Assembly: GCA_035531775.1 (NCBI GenBank)
Contig: DATKSG010000014.1
Location: forward strand, 8,951 to 72,950
From: DATKSG01 sp035531775
GTDB lineage: Bacteria; Actinomycetota; Acidimicrobiia; Acidimicrobiales; UBA8190
Reading direction: 5' to 3'
DNA: 64,000 bases
The notes beneath the pieces were generated by a model. It had not been told where the DNA came from and made no database searches. It saw only the letters and a program-made list of their open reading frames with translations. The position numbers and the translations under genes were made by a program. Shown piece after piece: positions 1 to 9,200 of this stretch (position 1 is its first letter; every line of letters starts with the position of its first letter).

Positions 1-53
1 CCGGCGACCTCACCACCCTGCCTGACGAGCTGCTGGGCGCCCCGTCGTGGTGA
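1..53 (+). CDS. murC: MurC C-terminal end (partial)
   Basis: Only the last 16 codons are in the window, read in frame from base 3 to a TGA at 51-53. The tail contains GDLTTLPDELLG. Its place directly before murB suggests the end of MurC, the ligase that adds L-alanine to UDP-N-acetylmuramate in the cytoplasm. The fragment is too short to prove this. The stop overlaps the murB GTG in a GTGA junction, so the two genes are likely co-translated. Confidence 0.55.
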   Translation, partial: GDLTTLPDELLGAPSW

Positions 54-1018
54 GCACGACGCTGGCGAGCGTAGAGGCACTGCGACGGCGGTTGGGGATG
101 TCGGCACGTACTGACGAGCCGTTCGGCGTCCGCACCACGTATCGCGTGGGCGGGAGTACTGCGCTGTGGCTCGAAGCAGCCGACGAAGACGCTCTGGCCG
201 CTGTGCACGCGGCTTTGCAGGAGGTGGGTGAGCCGGTTCCGTTGTTGGTGCTGGGCAAGGGCTCCAACCTCCTGGTGGCTGACGGCGGCTTCCCCGGCCT
301 GGTGCTGTCGCTTGGCCCGGGCTTCGCCTGGGTGGAGGTGGAAGACCTCGTCGTGCGTGCCGGGGCAGCCACCGGGTTCCCGGTGGTGGCGCGGAAGTCG
401 GTCGGCGCCGGTCTGCGCGGGCTGGAATGGGCAGTGGGCGTACCGGGCTCGGTGGGTGGAGCCCTGCGGATGAACGCCGGGGGCCACGGCGCCGACACGG
501 CGTCGGTGTTGCAGGGCTTCCGGGCTTTCGACCTAGCGTCGGGCGAGGTGTGTGAGTGCCGAGGCGAGGAGCTTGGTGCCCGCTACCGTCACTCGGCCCT
601 CGGTCCTGCCCATGTGGTGATCTCGGCTGCGTTCTCCCTGACCGTCGGTGACGGCGCTCAAGCTCGGGCGGCGCTGGCCGAAATCGTGCGGTGGCGGCGA
701 CGTAACCAGCCCGGTGGGTCCAACGCCGGATCGGTGTTCACCAACCCCGAAGAAGGCGCCGCCGGGCTGCTCATCGAGCAGGCCGGGTTGAAGGGCCTGC
801 GCCTGGGCAGCGCCCAGGTATCGCCCAAGCACGCCAACTTCATCCAGGCCGACGAAGGAGGGTCGGCCGACGACGTCCGGCGCTTGATCGACCACGTCCG
901 GGTGGTGGTGGCCGAGCGCACCGGGGTGCGCCTGGTCCCCGAGCTGCGCATGGTGGGGTTCCCCGATACCCCGCCGCCCATGGTGCAGACCTCACTGTCA
1001 ACTGGAGGTCCACAGTGA
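50..1018 (+). CDS. murB: UDP-N-acetylenolpyruvoylglucosamine reductase MurB
   Basis: Cytosolic FAD enzyme that reduces UDP-N-acetylglucosamine enolpyruvate with NADPH to UDP-N-acetylmuramate, the second committed step of peptidoglycan synthesis. The protein has about 322 residues. It shows the FAD-binding stretch GKGSNLLVADGGF near residue 70, the active-site region YRHS near 180, the GSVFTNP segment with the catalytic serine near 228, and SPKHANF further on. The late PELRM segment carries the usual catalytic Glu. GTG at 50 is preferred over GTG at 47 because it gives the GTGA overlap with the upstream stop, a junction seen repeatedly here. The 3' end overlaps ftsQ in the same way. Confidence 0.95.
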   Translation: MSTTLASVEALRRRLGMSARTDEPFGVRTTYRVGGSTALWLEAADEDALAAVHAALQEVGEPVPLLVLGKGSNLLVADGGFPGLVLSLGPGFAWVEVEDLVVRAGAATGFPVVARKSVGAGLRGLEWAVGVPGSVGGALRMNAGGHGADTASVLQGFRAFDLASGEVCECRGEELGARYRHSALGPAHVVISAAFSLTVGDGAQARAALAEIVRWRRRNQPGGSNAGSVFTNPEEGAAGLLIEQAGLKGLRLGSAQVSPKHANFIQADEGGSADDVRRLIDHVRVVVAERTGVRLVPELRMVGFPDTPPPMVQTSLSTGGPQ

Positions 1019-1824
1019 GCGCGCCACCCACCACCGTGACTCGACCCCGGCCTCCTATGGACCGGCGCATCGGCCAGCGACGCGCCGCTGTCATCCGGGC
1101 CCGAGGACGTCGTCGTTTGAAGGTGGTGGTGGGGCTTCTGGTGGTGACGGCCCTGGCGGTGGGGGCGGAGGCGCTGGCCCACTCAGCGTGGCTTTCGGCC
1201 CGACACCTCGTGGTGGTGGGGGCTGTCCATACCCCACCAGCGGAGGTATTACGAGCCGCTGGTCTCAGCACCCACCCTCCGCTCGCAGGTCTCGATCCCG
1301 GGGCGGAGGCGGTGGCGGTCCAGGGACTGCCCTGGGTGGAGCGCGCCACCGTGGAGCGACGGTGGCCCGACACCGTGGTGGTCGACATTGTGGAGCGAGT
1401 CCCGGTGGCGGCGGTGCCAACTGCCCGTGGCGGCGAGTTCGCCTTGGTGGACGCCAGTGGCCGGGTGGTGCAGTGGTCGATGACGGCCGGGCCCCTTCCC
1501 TTGCTGCGATCCCCGGCTGCGCCTGGCCGCCCGGGCTCGACGTTGGGGTCGGGGGCCGGGCCGGGCCTGGCCACCGTGTCGGCGGCGATGGCGATCGTGC
1601 CCGGTCGCGTCCACGGTGTAGCGGTGGCCGCCGACGGGTCGGTCACCCTCGATCTGGGTTCCGGCATCCAGGTCCTGGTGGGCGCCGACACCGGCCTGAC
1701 GGCCAAACTCGACGCTCTGGCCAGCCTGCTGGCCGGAGTGGCGCCCACGGGGCCAGAGGTGATCGACGTGCGGGTGCCCGGAGAGCCGACCACCAGCGCC
1801 GTGGGAACACCGGGGACCGGGTGA
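1015..1824 (+). CDS. ftsQ: Cell division protein FtsQ
   Basis: Single-pass divisome protein that bridges early and late division proteins through FtsB/FtsL-type partners. The roughly 269-residue protein has a basic cytoplasmic N-terminus, one hydrophobic segment at about residues 36-54, and then a FtsQ-type POTRA domain (about 62-130, with LPWVERATVERRWPDTVVV). An extracytoplasmic beta domain follows. It lies between murB and ftsZ, the usual actinobacterial position, and no ftsA is present. GTG at 1015 overlaps the murB stop. The family diverges quickly, so synteny and domain order carry much of the call. Confidence 0.93.
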   Translation: MSAPPTTVTRPRPPMDRRIGQRRAAVIRARGRRRLKVVVGLLVVTALAVGAEALAHSAWLSARHLVVVGAVHTPPAEVLRAAGLSTHPPLAGLDPGAEAVAVQGLPWVERATVERRWPDTVVVDIVERVPVAAVPTARGGEFALVDASGRVVQWSMTAGPLPLLRSPAAPGRPGSTLGSGAGPGLATVSAAMAIVPGRVHGVAVAADGSVTLDLGSGIQVLVGADTGLTAKLDALASLLAGVAPTGPEVIDVRVPGEPTTSAVGTPGTG

Positions 1825-1874
1825 GGCCGGTCACCACCAGCCCCATCGGGCCACTGCATGTGCTCCCGCCCTGC

Positions 1875-1903
1875 TTGACCGGTTCACGGGGCCGCCGTAT
1901 CGT
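1875..1903 (+). promoter_or_regulatory. Candidate ftsZ promoter
   Basis: The 207-base gap between ftsQ and ftsZ holds TTGACC (1875-1880), a 17-base spacer and TATCGT (1898-1903). This is a good sigma-70-type match and would give a leader of about 120 bases. A 22-codon open frame beginning at ATG 1929 lies inside that leader. The promoter is predicted from spacing and sequence only. Confidence 0.55.
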
Positions 1904-2031
1904 GAAGGCGCCGGCACCGGATGAAGGTATGGTCGAGGGTGAGGGCGCACTGCGCCGGCTCGTCCAGTCCGACCACCCGATGGGGCAATGGCGGTGAGAC
2001 CCGAGCCCCGGGCGACCGACGAGGAGAGTCG

Positions 2032-3129
2032 ATGACCGGTCCTGCACAGAGCAGCTATTTCGCTGTCATCAAAGTGGTCGGCGTCGGCGGCGGGGGCGTC
2101 AACGCCGTCAACCGGATGATCGACGCGAACCTGCGCGGCGTCGAGTTCATCGCCATGAACACCGATGCCCAGGCGCTGCTCATGAGTGACGCCGACTTGA
2201 AGCTCGACATCGGCCGCCAGCTGACCCGGGGCCTTGGCGCCGGCAGCGACCCCGAGGTGGGCCGCCAGGCCGCCGACGAGCACCGAGGTGAGATCGAGGA
2301 GGCGTTGAAGGGTGCCGACATGGTCTTCATCACCGCCGGCAAGGGCGGAGGCACTGGCACCGGGGCCGCCCCGGTGGTGGCGGAGGTGGCCAAGTCTGTG
2401 GGCGCCCTGACCATCGGTGTTGTGACACGGCCGTTCTCCTTCGAGGGGCGCCGGCGGTCGGTGCAGGCCGACGCCGGCATCGAGCGTCTCAAGGAGAAGG
2501 TCGATGCCATCATCATCATTCCCAACGACCGCTTGCTCAACGTGTCGACCGAGAAGACCTCCATGGTCAATGCCTTCAAGATGGCTGACGAAGTGCTGCT
2601 CCAGGGCGTGCAGGGGATCACCGATCTCATCACCATCCCGGGCCAGATCAACACCGACTTCGCCGACGTGCGCATGGTGCTTTCGAGCGCCGGAACGGCC
2701 ATCATGGGGATCGGCCAGGCCACCGGCGAGGGGAGAGCCGTCAACGCAGCTCGCTCGGCCATCACGAGCCCGCTGCTCGAGGCGTCCATCGAAGGGGCCA
2801 GGGGCATCCTGGTCAACATCGCCGGCGGGCCCGACCTCGGGCTCTTCGAGGTCAACGAAGCTATGGAGATCATCCACGGCGTGGCACACCCCGACGCCAA
2901 CATCATCTTCGGCAACGTGGTGGACGACGCCATGGGCGACGACGTGCGTGTCACCGTGATCGCCGCCGGCTTCGAGCGGTGGGACGAGGGGCGCATCGGG
3001 GAGCCGAGGCCCAACGAGCGCAGCCAGGTGCTCGGGATCGATCCCGTGCACGAGGACATCTTCGCCCTTCCCGCCGACGATCTCGACCTCGGCGACGACG
3101 AGTTCGACGTCCCCTCCTTCCTCCGCTAG
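2032..3129 (+). CDS. ftsZ: Cell division GTPase FtsZ
   Basis: Tubulin-like GTPase that polymerises into the Z-ring and recruits the divisome. The protein has 365 residues, a normal length. Visible are the N-terminal nucleotide-binding glycine run (GVGGGGVNAV, about 17-26), the tubulin signature GGGTGTG at about 105-111, the T7 loop NTDFADV at about 207-213, and a C-terminal peptide DDEFDVPSFLR that would bind SepF or other partners. ATG 2032 is chosen because GAGGAGAG lies just upstream at 2021-2028. The frame stays open back to ATG 1921, but the added residues do not look like FtsZ. With ftsA absent, SepF encoded nearby is the probable membrane anchor. Confidence 0.97.
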   Translation: MTGPAQSSYFAVIKVVGVGGGGVNAVNRMIDANLRGVEFIAMNTDAQALLMSDADLKLDIGRQLTRGLGAGSDPEVGRQAADEHRGEIEEALKGADMVFITAGKGGGTGTGAAPVVAEVAKSVGALTIGVVTRPFSFEGRRRSVQADAGIERLKEKVDAIIIIPNDRLLNVSTEKTSMVNAFKMADEVLLQGVQGITDLITIPGQINTDFADVRMVLSSAGTAIMGIGQATGEGRAVNAARSAITSPLLEASIEGARGILVNIAGGPDLGLFEVNEAMEIIHGVAHPDANIIFGNVVDDAMGDDVRVTVIAAGFERWDEGRIGEPRPNERSQVLGIDPVHEDIFALPADDLDLGDDEFDVPSFLR

Positions 3130-3142
3130 CCGGGCCGACACC

Positions 3143-3823
3143 CTGGGGACCACGCCAGTTCAGGCATGGTGGACGGGGCGAGCCCACGGCGACCAGCGCG
3201 CTCTCGGCGCGGCCGAGGCGTCCGCCCCCGTGCCCGCCGGCCGGGCCCTGCTTCGCCTGACCCAGGTGCACGGCCCGGTTGTGGTCTTCGTGGGCCGAGG
3301 GCCGGTGCCGCCGGGAGCCGAGGCCTGGGCGCCCGGCCCGGCGGGAAGGCCTCCCGAAGGGGACGCCTTGGTGGGCGTAGGCGACGACCACTGCCTGGCC
3401 GTGCTGGTTGCCGACTGCGCTCCGGTGGCCCTTGCCTCACCCGACGGTGTCCATGGCGCCGTGCACGTCGGCTGGAGGGGCCTGGCGGCCGGCATCCTTG
3501 AACGGGCCGTGCCGGTCATGCGGGCGTTGGGCGCCGGGGAAGTAGTGGCGGAGCTCGGGCCGTGCATTGGCCCGTGTTGCTACGAGTTCTCCCCGGCCGA
3601 TATGGCGCCGATGGTGGACCGCTACGGGCCCTCGGCCCGGGGCCGTACCACCTCCGGCGCCCCGGCGCTCAACATGGTTGCCGCCATCACGAGCGCGCTC
3701 GGGTCCATGGGCGTGGTCCTCGGAATCGAGCGGTGGCACTGCACGGCGTGCAGCCCCGACGATTACTCGCATCGCCGTGATGGCGACGAAGAGCGCCAAG
3801 CCCTGCTCGTGTGGCAGCGATGA
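3143..3823 (+). CDS. pgeF: PgeF/YfiH-family purine nucleoside phosphorylase (laccase domain)
   Basis: Member of the YfiH/LACC1 multicopper-fold family, which acts on purine nucleosides and, in E. coli, edits mispaired muropeptides. All core motifs are present: LTQVHG, AVLVADCAPV, AVHVGWRG and GPCIGPCCYEF, giving the His/Cys/His metal site. The first canonical start is GTG 3230, but that leaves only about 12 residues before QVHG. The same frame is open and family-like upstream (TGRAHGD), with no ATG, GTG or TTG anywhere between the last in-frame stop (2957-2959) and 3230. CTG 3143 is therefore given as a possible start. The 3' end overlaps yggS in an ATGA junction. Confidence 0.8.
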   Translation: MGTTPVQAWWTGRAHGDQRALGAAEASAPVPAGRALLRLTQVHGPVVVFVGRGPVPPGAEAWAPGPAGRPPEGDALVGVGDDHCLAVLVADCAPVALASPDGVHGAVHVGWRGLAAGILERAVPVMRALGAGEVVAELGPCIGPCCYEFSPADMAPMVDRYGPSARGRTTSGAPALNMVAAITSALGSMGVVLGIERWHCTACSPDDYSHRRDGDEERQALLVWQR

Positions 3824-4500
3824 GCCACCCGACAACCGGCGCCCTCAGCGCCGAGCTGGTCGCCGACCGCCTGGCCGAAGTGCGGCGGCGGGTGGCGGCC
3901 TGCGGCGCCGACACGGGGGCGGTGGAGGTGGTGGCGGTGACCAAAGGCCACGGGGTCGAGGCGGTGACCGCCGCGCTCGGAGCCGGTCTCCATGCCATCG
4001 GGGAGAACTACGCCGAGGAGCTCGTGGCCAAAGCGGCCGACCCCTCGACCGTCGCTGCGCGGTGGCATTTCCTGGGCGCCGTCCAGCGTCGCAAGGTGGC
4101 CCGTCTGGCCAAGGTGGTGAGCTGCTGGCAGACGGTGTGCCGGTTGGTCGAAGGCGAGTCGATCGCCGAGCGGGCCCCGGGGGCCGCCGTGCTGGTGGAG
4201 GTGAACTTGACCGGGCGCCCGGAACGCAATGGCGTGTCGCTGGCCGAGGTCCCGGGCCTCGTGGGCGGGCTGCGCGCTTTGGTGCTCGACGTCGTGGGCG
4301 TCATGGCCATCGGCGTGCCGGGCCCACCAGAGGATGCCCGACCGGGTTTCCGGCGCCTGGCCGAGCTGGCCCGTGACCTGGGTCTCGAGCAGGTCTCGAT
4401 GGGAATGAGCGACGACCTAGAGGTGGCCGTACAAGAAGGCTCCACCATGATCCGCATCGGGCGCGGCCTGTTCGGGTCACGCCCGACGACTGCCTCCTAG
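3820..4500 (+). CDS. yggS: PLP homeostasis protein YggS family
   Basis: Single-domain pyridoxal phosphate-binding protein with an alanine racemase-like barrel, thought to buffer PLP and amino-acid pools; it has no known catalytic role. The 226-residue protein has the PLP lysine in VAVTKGHG, then GENYAEEL, WHFLGAVQRRK, VSMGMSDDLEVAV and RIGRGLFG. These are the standard family blocks in order. ATG 3820 overlaps the pgeF stop. An in-frame GTG at 3811 would add three residues. Linkage with sepF and yggT is typical of Gram-positive division clusters. Confidence 0.93.
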   Translation: MSHPTTGALSAELVADRLAEVRRRVAACGADTGAVEVVAVTKGHGVEAVTAALGAGLHAIGENYAEELVAKAADPSTVAARWHFLGAVQRRKVARLAKVVSCWQTVCRLVEGESIAERAPGAAVLVEVNLTGRPERNGVSLAEVPGLVGGLRALVLDVVGVMAIGVPGPPEDARPGFRRLAELARDLGLEQVSMGMSDDLEVAVQEGSTMIRIGRGLFGSRPTTAS

Positions 4501-4539
4501 GGGCCCCGGCGGCGTCCCCATACGCCGGAGTCGAGGCAC

Positions 4540-4545
4540 TACGCT
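4540..4545 (+). promoter_or_regulatory. Candidate sepF -10 element
   Basis: TACGCT lies 19 bases before the sepF ATG, and GGGAGG follows it as a ribosome binding site. The hexamer matches the TANNNT elements found before many genes here. No clear -35 box is visible. Confidence 0.35.
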
Positions 4546-4564
4546 GTCGAAGGGAGGAACGCAC

Positions 4565-5083
4565 ATGGCGTCAGGGTTCTTCAAGCGCACCATGGTCTAC
4601 CTGGGCCTGGTCGACGACGACTACGAGGACTACGAGGACTACGAGCCCGCCCGGGGCATTCCTCGGGTGTCGGCGCGTCCGGCCGAGGAAGAAGAGTCGC
4701 AGCCGGTTCCGGCGATGGCCACCAGCACCATCCGCCCCATGCGCGAGGACGGGACAGGCGCGTCGGCTTCCGTGCGGGCCATGGTCCGGCCGCTGCCGGC
4801 CGACTCCGCCGCCCGGGTGCATCTCGTGGCCCCCATGGAGTTTGGCGACGCGCGCCAGATCGCCGACCGGCTCATGGGCAACCAACCGGTCATCGTCAAC
4901 CTGCAGATGGCCGATCGCGAGCTCATGCGGCGCATGATCGACTTTTGTAGCGGCGTGGCGTATGCCATGAGCGGGAAGATGGAGCGGGTGGCCGACAAGG
5001 TGTTCCTGGTCACACCCTCGAACGTCAAGGTGTCGGCCGAAGAGCGCCAGCGGCTGCAGGAGAACGGCCTGCTCCAGCCCTGA
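4565..5083 (+). CDS. sepF: Cell division protein SepF
   Basis: Cytoplasmic FtsZ-binding protein that tethers the Z-ring to the membrane in bacteria lacking FtsA. The 172-residue protein has an N-terminal segment (MASGFFKRTMVYLGL) that may form an amphipathic membrane-binding helix. A short acidic, Tyr-rich run (DDDYEDYEDYE) comes next, followed by a low-complexity linker. The conserved SepF core occupies about residues 80-160 (FGDARQIADRLMGNQPVIVNL ... AMSGKMERVADKVFLVTP, given here in two parts). GGGAGGAA precedes the ATG. With ftsA absent and ftsZ nearby, this is the likely Z-ring anchor. Confidence 0.96.
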   Translation: MASGFFKRTMVYLGLVDDDYEDYEDYEPARGIPRVSARPAEEEESQPVPAMATSTIRPMREDGTGASASVRAMVRPLPADSAARVHLVAPMEFGDARQIADRLMGNQPVIVNLQMADRELMRRMIDFCSGVAYAMSGKMERVADKVFLVTPSNVKVSAEERQRLQENGLLQP

Positions 5084-5123
5084 CGGGCTGACAGCTGAGC
5101 CGACTCCGCCCAGGAGCTCTGTC

Positions 5124-5417
5124 ATGCACGGCGCCTTCATGGCCAGCGTGGGCCTACAACGTGCCCTCGGTATCGTGCTCGAGCTCTACGTCATCATCCT
5201 GGTGGCCCGCGCCCTCATGAGCTGGTTCCCCCTGCATCCCGGCAGCCCACTGGTGGCAGTGGTGCGGACCCTCGACCGCCTGACCGAGCCGGTCCTACGG
5301 CCCATCCGGCGCATCCTGCCGCCGGTGCGGGCGGGGGGCATGGCCATCGACCTTTCTATCATCGTGGCCATTTTCGCCGTGCAGATCATCGGCGGCGTAA
5401 TCGTCCGAGCCGTCTGA
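5124..5417 (+). CDS. yggT: YggT family membrane protein
   Basis: Small integral membrane protein (97 residues) with two hydrophobic segments, about residues 14-34 and 72-95. They are separated by the family block RTLDRLTEPVLRPIRRILP. Its molecular function is unknown, though the gene is nearly always beside sepF and divIVA and may take part in division or envelope growth. AGGAG at 5112 supports ATG 5124; ATG 5139 is a shorter alternative. Confidence 0.9.
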   Translation: MHGAFMASVGLQRALGIVLELYVIILVARALMSWFPLHPGSPLVAVVRTLDRLTEPVLRPIRRILPPVRAGGMAIDLSIIVAIFAVQIIGGVIVRAV

Positions 5418-5443
5418 TCCCTCGCTGGCCGGGGGGCCGTGGG

Positions 5444-5449
5444 TAGGAT
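5444..5449 (+). promoter_or_regulatory. Leaderless-type -10 element, divIVA
   Basis: TAGGAT is followed by exactly 7 bases and then ATG 5457. Transcription would begin at or within a base or two of the start codon. Confidence 0.5.
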
Positions 5450-5456
5450 CGGGCCC

Positions 5457-6188
5457 ATGGAGAGTCCTAAGTCGAATCAGCCCATGGCCGCCCTCGACAG
5501 CCTGCGGACGGTTGAGTTCCGCCAGACCCTGCGTGGATACCACATCGACGATGTCGATGAGTACCTCGAGAAGGTGGCTGTCGAGGCCGAGGCGCTCCAG
5601 GAACAAGTGCGCCTGGCCGCCGAGCGCATGCGACAGGCTGCCGACCGCATCGCCCAGCTCGAGCAGCCAAAGCAGCCTCAACCGCCTCAGCAGGCGCTCT
5701 CGAAGGCACCGGCTGCCGGCACCACCGAGGAAACCTTGCAGAGGACTCTGGTCCTGGCCCAGAAGTTCGTTGACCAGACCCACGCCGAAGCCGAGGCCCA
5801 GGCCCGAGCCATCATCGAGCAGGCCGAGAAGCGGGCCCGTGCCGCTGTGAGCGAAGCGGAGGAGCGGGCTCGTTCGGTGGCTGCTGACACCGCCGAGCGC
5901 CTGCGCACCGAGGTGGCGCGCCTCGAGGCGCAACGCGCGAAGCTGGCTGGTGATGTGGAGACCATCGCCCGTCACCTCGAAACCGAACGAGCACGTTTGC
6001 GCGGAGCGCTGGGCGAAATGCTGCACTGGATCGACGAGCACGTGCAGCCTGAAGCCACCCTGTTGGCCCAGCCCCCCGCCGATCGGTCGGGACAAGAGGC
6101 TCAGGACCGGGCGGAGTCACCAGCGGACCGGCCCGGGCTCATGCCGCTCGGCCAGGGGCATTCGGCGCCCAACGGATCGCCTCGCTGA
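5457..6188 (+). CDS. divIVA: DivIVA/Wag31-like polar growth protein
   Basis: Coiled-coil scaffold that senses negative membrane curvature and, in actinobacteria, directs polar growth. The N-terminal DivIVA domain is clear (LRTVEFRQTLRGYHIDDV, then DEYLEKVAVEAEAL). A Gln/Pro-rich linker at about residues 70-90 separates it from a long second coiled coil. The low-complexity tail suggests oligomer assembly. The protein has 243 residues from ATG 5457, a start supported by a TAGGAT element 7 bases upstream; ATG 5484 is a shorter option. It ends 18 bases from the converging ileS. Confidence 0.93.
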   Translation: MESPKSNQPMAALDSLRTVEFRQTLRGYHIDDVDEYLEKVAVEAEALQEQVRLAAERMRQAADRIAQLEQPKQPQPPQQALSKAPAAGTTEETLQRTLVLAQKFVDQTHAEAEAQARAIIEQAEKRARAAVSEAEERARSVAADTAERLRTEVARLEAQRAKLAGDVETIARHLETERARLRGALGEMLHWIDEHVQPEATLLAQPPADRSGQEAQDRAESPADRPGLMPLGQGHSAPNGSPR

Positions 6189-6206
6189 GCGAGTTTGGAG
6201 CGAGCT

Positions 6207-9200
6207 TCAGAGCGGGTGGTGGCCGACCTTGGCCACAGCCACAGCCAGTTCGTCTGCCGGCGTCACCGTTATGGCATCAGCCAGGGTCTGCTCGGCCACG
6301 TAGTCCCGATGGCGCTCGACCGCTGACGCCACCTCGGCAGGAGCGGACAGGGCCAGGTCGATGTGGTCCGACACGTGCAGGCCGGCGTCGCGTCGGGCCC
6401 GTTGGACCAGGCGGACGACGTCGCGAGCCCAACCTTCGGACTCGAGGTCGGCATCGACGTCGGTGTCAAGGACGATGACGCCGGCGTTTCCCGGCAAGGT
6501 CCGGCCCTGGTCGGGCCGCCGTGGCCGCAGGGCCAGCAGGAATTCGCCATCCTCGAGACGCCACCGGTCCACATCTACTGAGCCGTCACCGGTCAGCTGC
6601 CAGCGGCCGGCCTTAACGGCGGCGATGACGCGTTGGGTGTCGGGGCCCAGGCGCGGCCCGAGGGTCGCCGGCACCAGGGAGAGTACCCGCTCGGCCACGT
6701 CGGACACGGCGTCGGTGAATACGACCTCTTTGACGTTCACCTCGTCCTCGATGAGGGAGGCGTAGGGAACAAGGCGCTCGGGCTCCGGCACAGCCACCGT
6801 GAGGCGGTGCAGCGGCAGGCGCACACGCCGGGCGTGTGCTTCGCGCACCGCATGGGCGGCCGAGCACACGTCGCGCACCGTGTCCATGTCCCGGACCAGC
6901 TCCGGGTCGGGGCGGAGCTCGGCTGAGCCGGGCCAATCGGCCAGGTGCACCGAGCGCTCGCCGGTCAGGGGGCGGTAGATGGCTTCGGTGAGCAGCGGGA
7001 GCAGAGGAGCCGCCACCCGGCATAGAACCGACAACACAGTGGACAAGGTGTCGTAGGCGTCGGCCTTGTCGGCCTCTACCTCGTCCGACCCGTCGCGTGA
7101 GCGCCAAAACCGGTCCCGGCTGCGGCGGATGTACCAGTTGTTCAGCGCGTCGAGGAACGATGTCACGGCCGAGCAGGCACCGAACAGGTCGTAGCCGTCC
7201 ATGCACCGCTCGAGTTCGGCGACCAGAGCGGCCGTCTTGGCCAGCGCATAGCGGTCGAGGACCCCCGCCGCATCGAGTCGACGCCGGCCGCCGATGCCGT
7301 CGACATTGGCGTACAGCGACATGAAGTACCAGGCATTCCAGATCGGGTTCAAGACCTGGCGGCGGACTTCTTCGAAGCCTTTGGCGTGCACTACCAGGTC
7401 CTGGCCGCGCAGGATGGGCGAGGACAGCAGGAACCACCGCATGGCATCGGCGCCCCACATGTCGAAGACCTGGTCGGGTTCGGGGTAGTTGCCCAATCGC
7501 TTCGACATCTTGCGCCCGTCGTCGCCCAGGACGATGCCGTGAGCCACACAGTGGGAGAACGGAGGCCGGTCGAACAGGGCGGTGGAGAGCACATGGAGCG
7601 TGTAGAACCAACCCCGGGTCTGCCCGACGTACTCGACGATGAAGTCGGCTGGAAAATGCGAGTCGAACCAGTCGGCGTGCTCGAAGGGATAGTGGACCTG
7701 GGCGAAAGGCATCGATCCGGATTCGAACCAGCAGTCGAGGACGTCGCTCACACGGCGCATGGTCGATGTGCCGGTGGGGTCGTCCGGGTTGGGCCGCACC
7801 AGGTCATCGATGGCCGGTCGATGCAGGTCGTCCGGGCGGACCCCGAAATCCCGCTCGAGCTCTTCGATGCTCCCGTAGACGTCCAGCCTGGGATACCGAG
7901 GGTCGTCGCTCTTCCACACCGGGATGGGAGCTCCCCAGAAGCGGTTGCGGCTGATCGACCAGTCGCGCGCTCCCTGGAGCCACTTGCCGAAGGCACCGTC
8001 GCGCACGTGGGACGGCACCCAGTCGATCTGCTGGTTCAGCTCGAGCATCCGGTCCTTCACGGCGGTGACAGCGACGAACCACGAGCTAACCGCCTTGTAG
8101 ATGAGCGGCGTGTCGGTACGCCAGCAGTGTGGGTAGCTGTGGGTGTACGTGGCCGCCTCGACCAAAACACCTGACGATTCGAGGTCGGCGGTGATGGCCC
8201 TGTTGGCGTCGAATACCTGGACACCGACATAGGGGGCGACTTCCGCTGTGAAACGTCCTTGATCGTCGACCGGGCAGACCACGGCGATGCCGGCATCGGC
8301 ACAAGCCTGGTAGTCCTCTTCGCCGAACCCCGGAGCCATGTGGACGATGCCGGTGCCCTCGTCGGTGGCCACGAACTCGCCGCCGAGCACCACGAAAGCC
8401 CCCGGGTGATCGGCGAAGAAGCCGAACAGGGGCCGGTATCGCCGTCCCACGAGGTCGGACCCGCTGATGATGGAGAGCGGCTCCCGGTCGGCGAACAGCG
8501 CCGGGTAGGCGGCGACACGCTCCTCGGCCACCACGGTAGGGCCGTCGTCGAGGTCGTAGACGGCATAACGGATGTCCGGGCCCACGGCCACGGCCAGGTT
8601 GGAGGGAAGCGTCCATGGGGTGGTGGTCCATACGAGCAAGCGCAGGGGACCGACGATGGCTCCGGGCTCGGCGTCGGCGGACAAGGGGTCCAAGGTGAAC
8701 GCCACCGTGACGGCTGGGTCCTGGCGGGGGCGATAGGCATCGTCCTGGCGGGTCTCGAAGTTCGACAGTGGCGTCTCGCACTCCCAGCAATAGGGCAGTA
8801 CGCGCTCGCCTTCGTAGAGAAGGCCTTTGTCCCACAAGCTCTTGAAGGCCCACAGGACGCTCTCCATGTAGGGGAGGTCCATGGTCTTGTAGTCGTCTGC
8901 GAAATCCACCCAACGGGCTTGGCGGGTGACGTAGCGCTCCCAGGAGTCGGTGGTGCGCTGGACCAGAGCCCGGCAGTAGCCGTTGAAGCGATCGATGCCG
9001 TACTCCACAATGCTGGCTCGGCCCCTCACCTCGAGCTCTTTCTCGGCTTCCATCTCGGCTGGGAGCCCGTGGCAGTCCCAGCCGAATCGTCGCTCCACGC
9101 GCCTGCCGCGCATGGTCTGGTACCGGGGGATGGCGTCCTTTACGAAGCCGGTGAGCAGGTGTCCGTAGTGGGGGAGCCCATTGGCAAAGGGAGGGCCGTC

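Noticed and set aside
1921..2031. In-frame N-terminal extension of ftsZ from ATG 1921
   Set aside because: The extra 37 residues do not resemble FtsZ, and GAGGAGAG marks ATG 2032 as the start.
840..3153. Long open frames on the minus strand across murB, ftsQ and ftsZ
   Set aside because: They mirror the plus-strand codons of well-conserved genes in GC-rich DNA, have biased composition and no recognisable motifs or start signals.
6181..6193. CTCGC/GCGAG inverted repeat at the divIVA stop as a terminator
   Set aside because: Only five pairs around the stop codon and no T-run; too weak to call.
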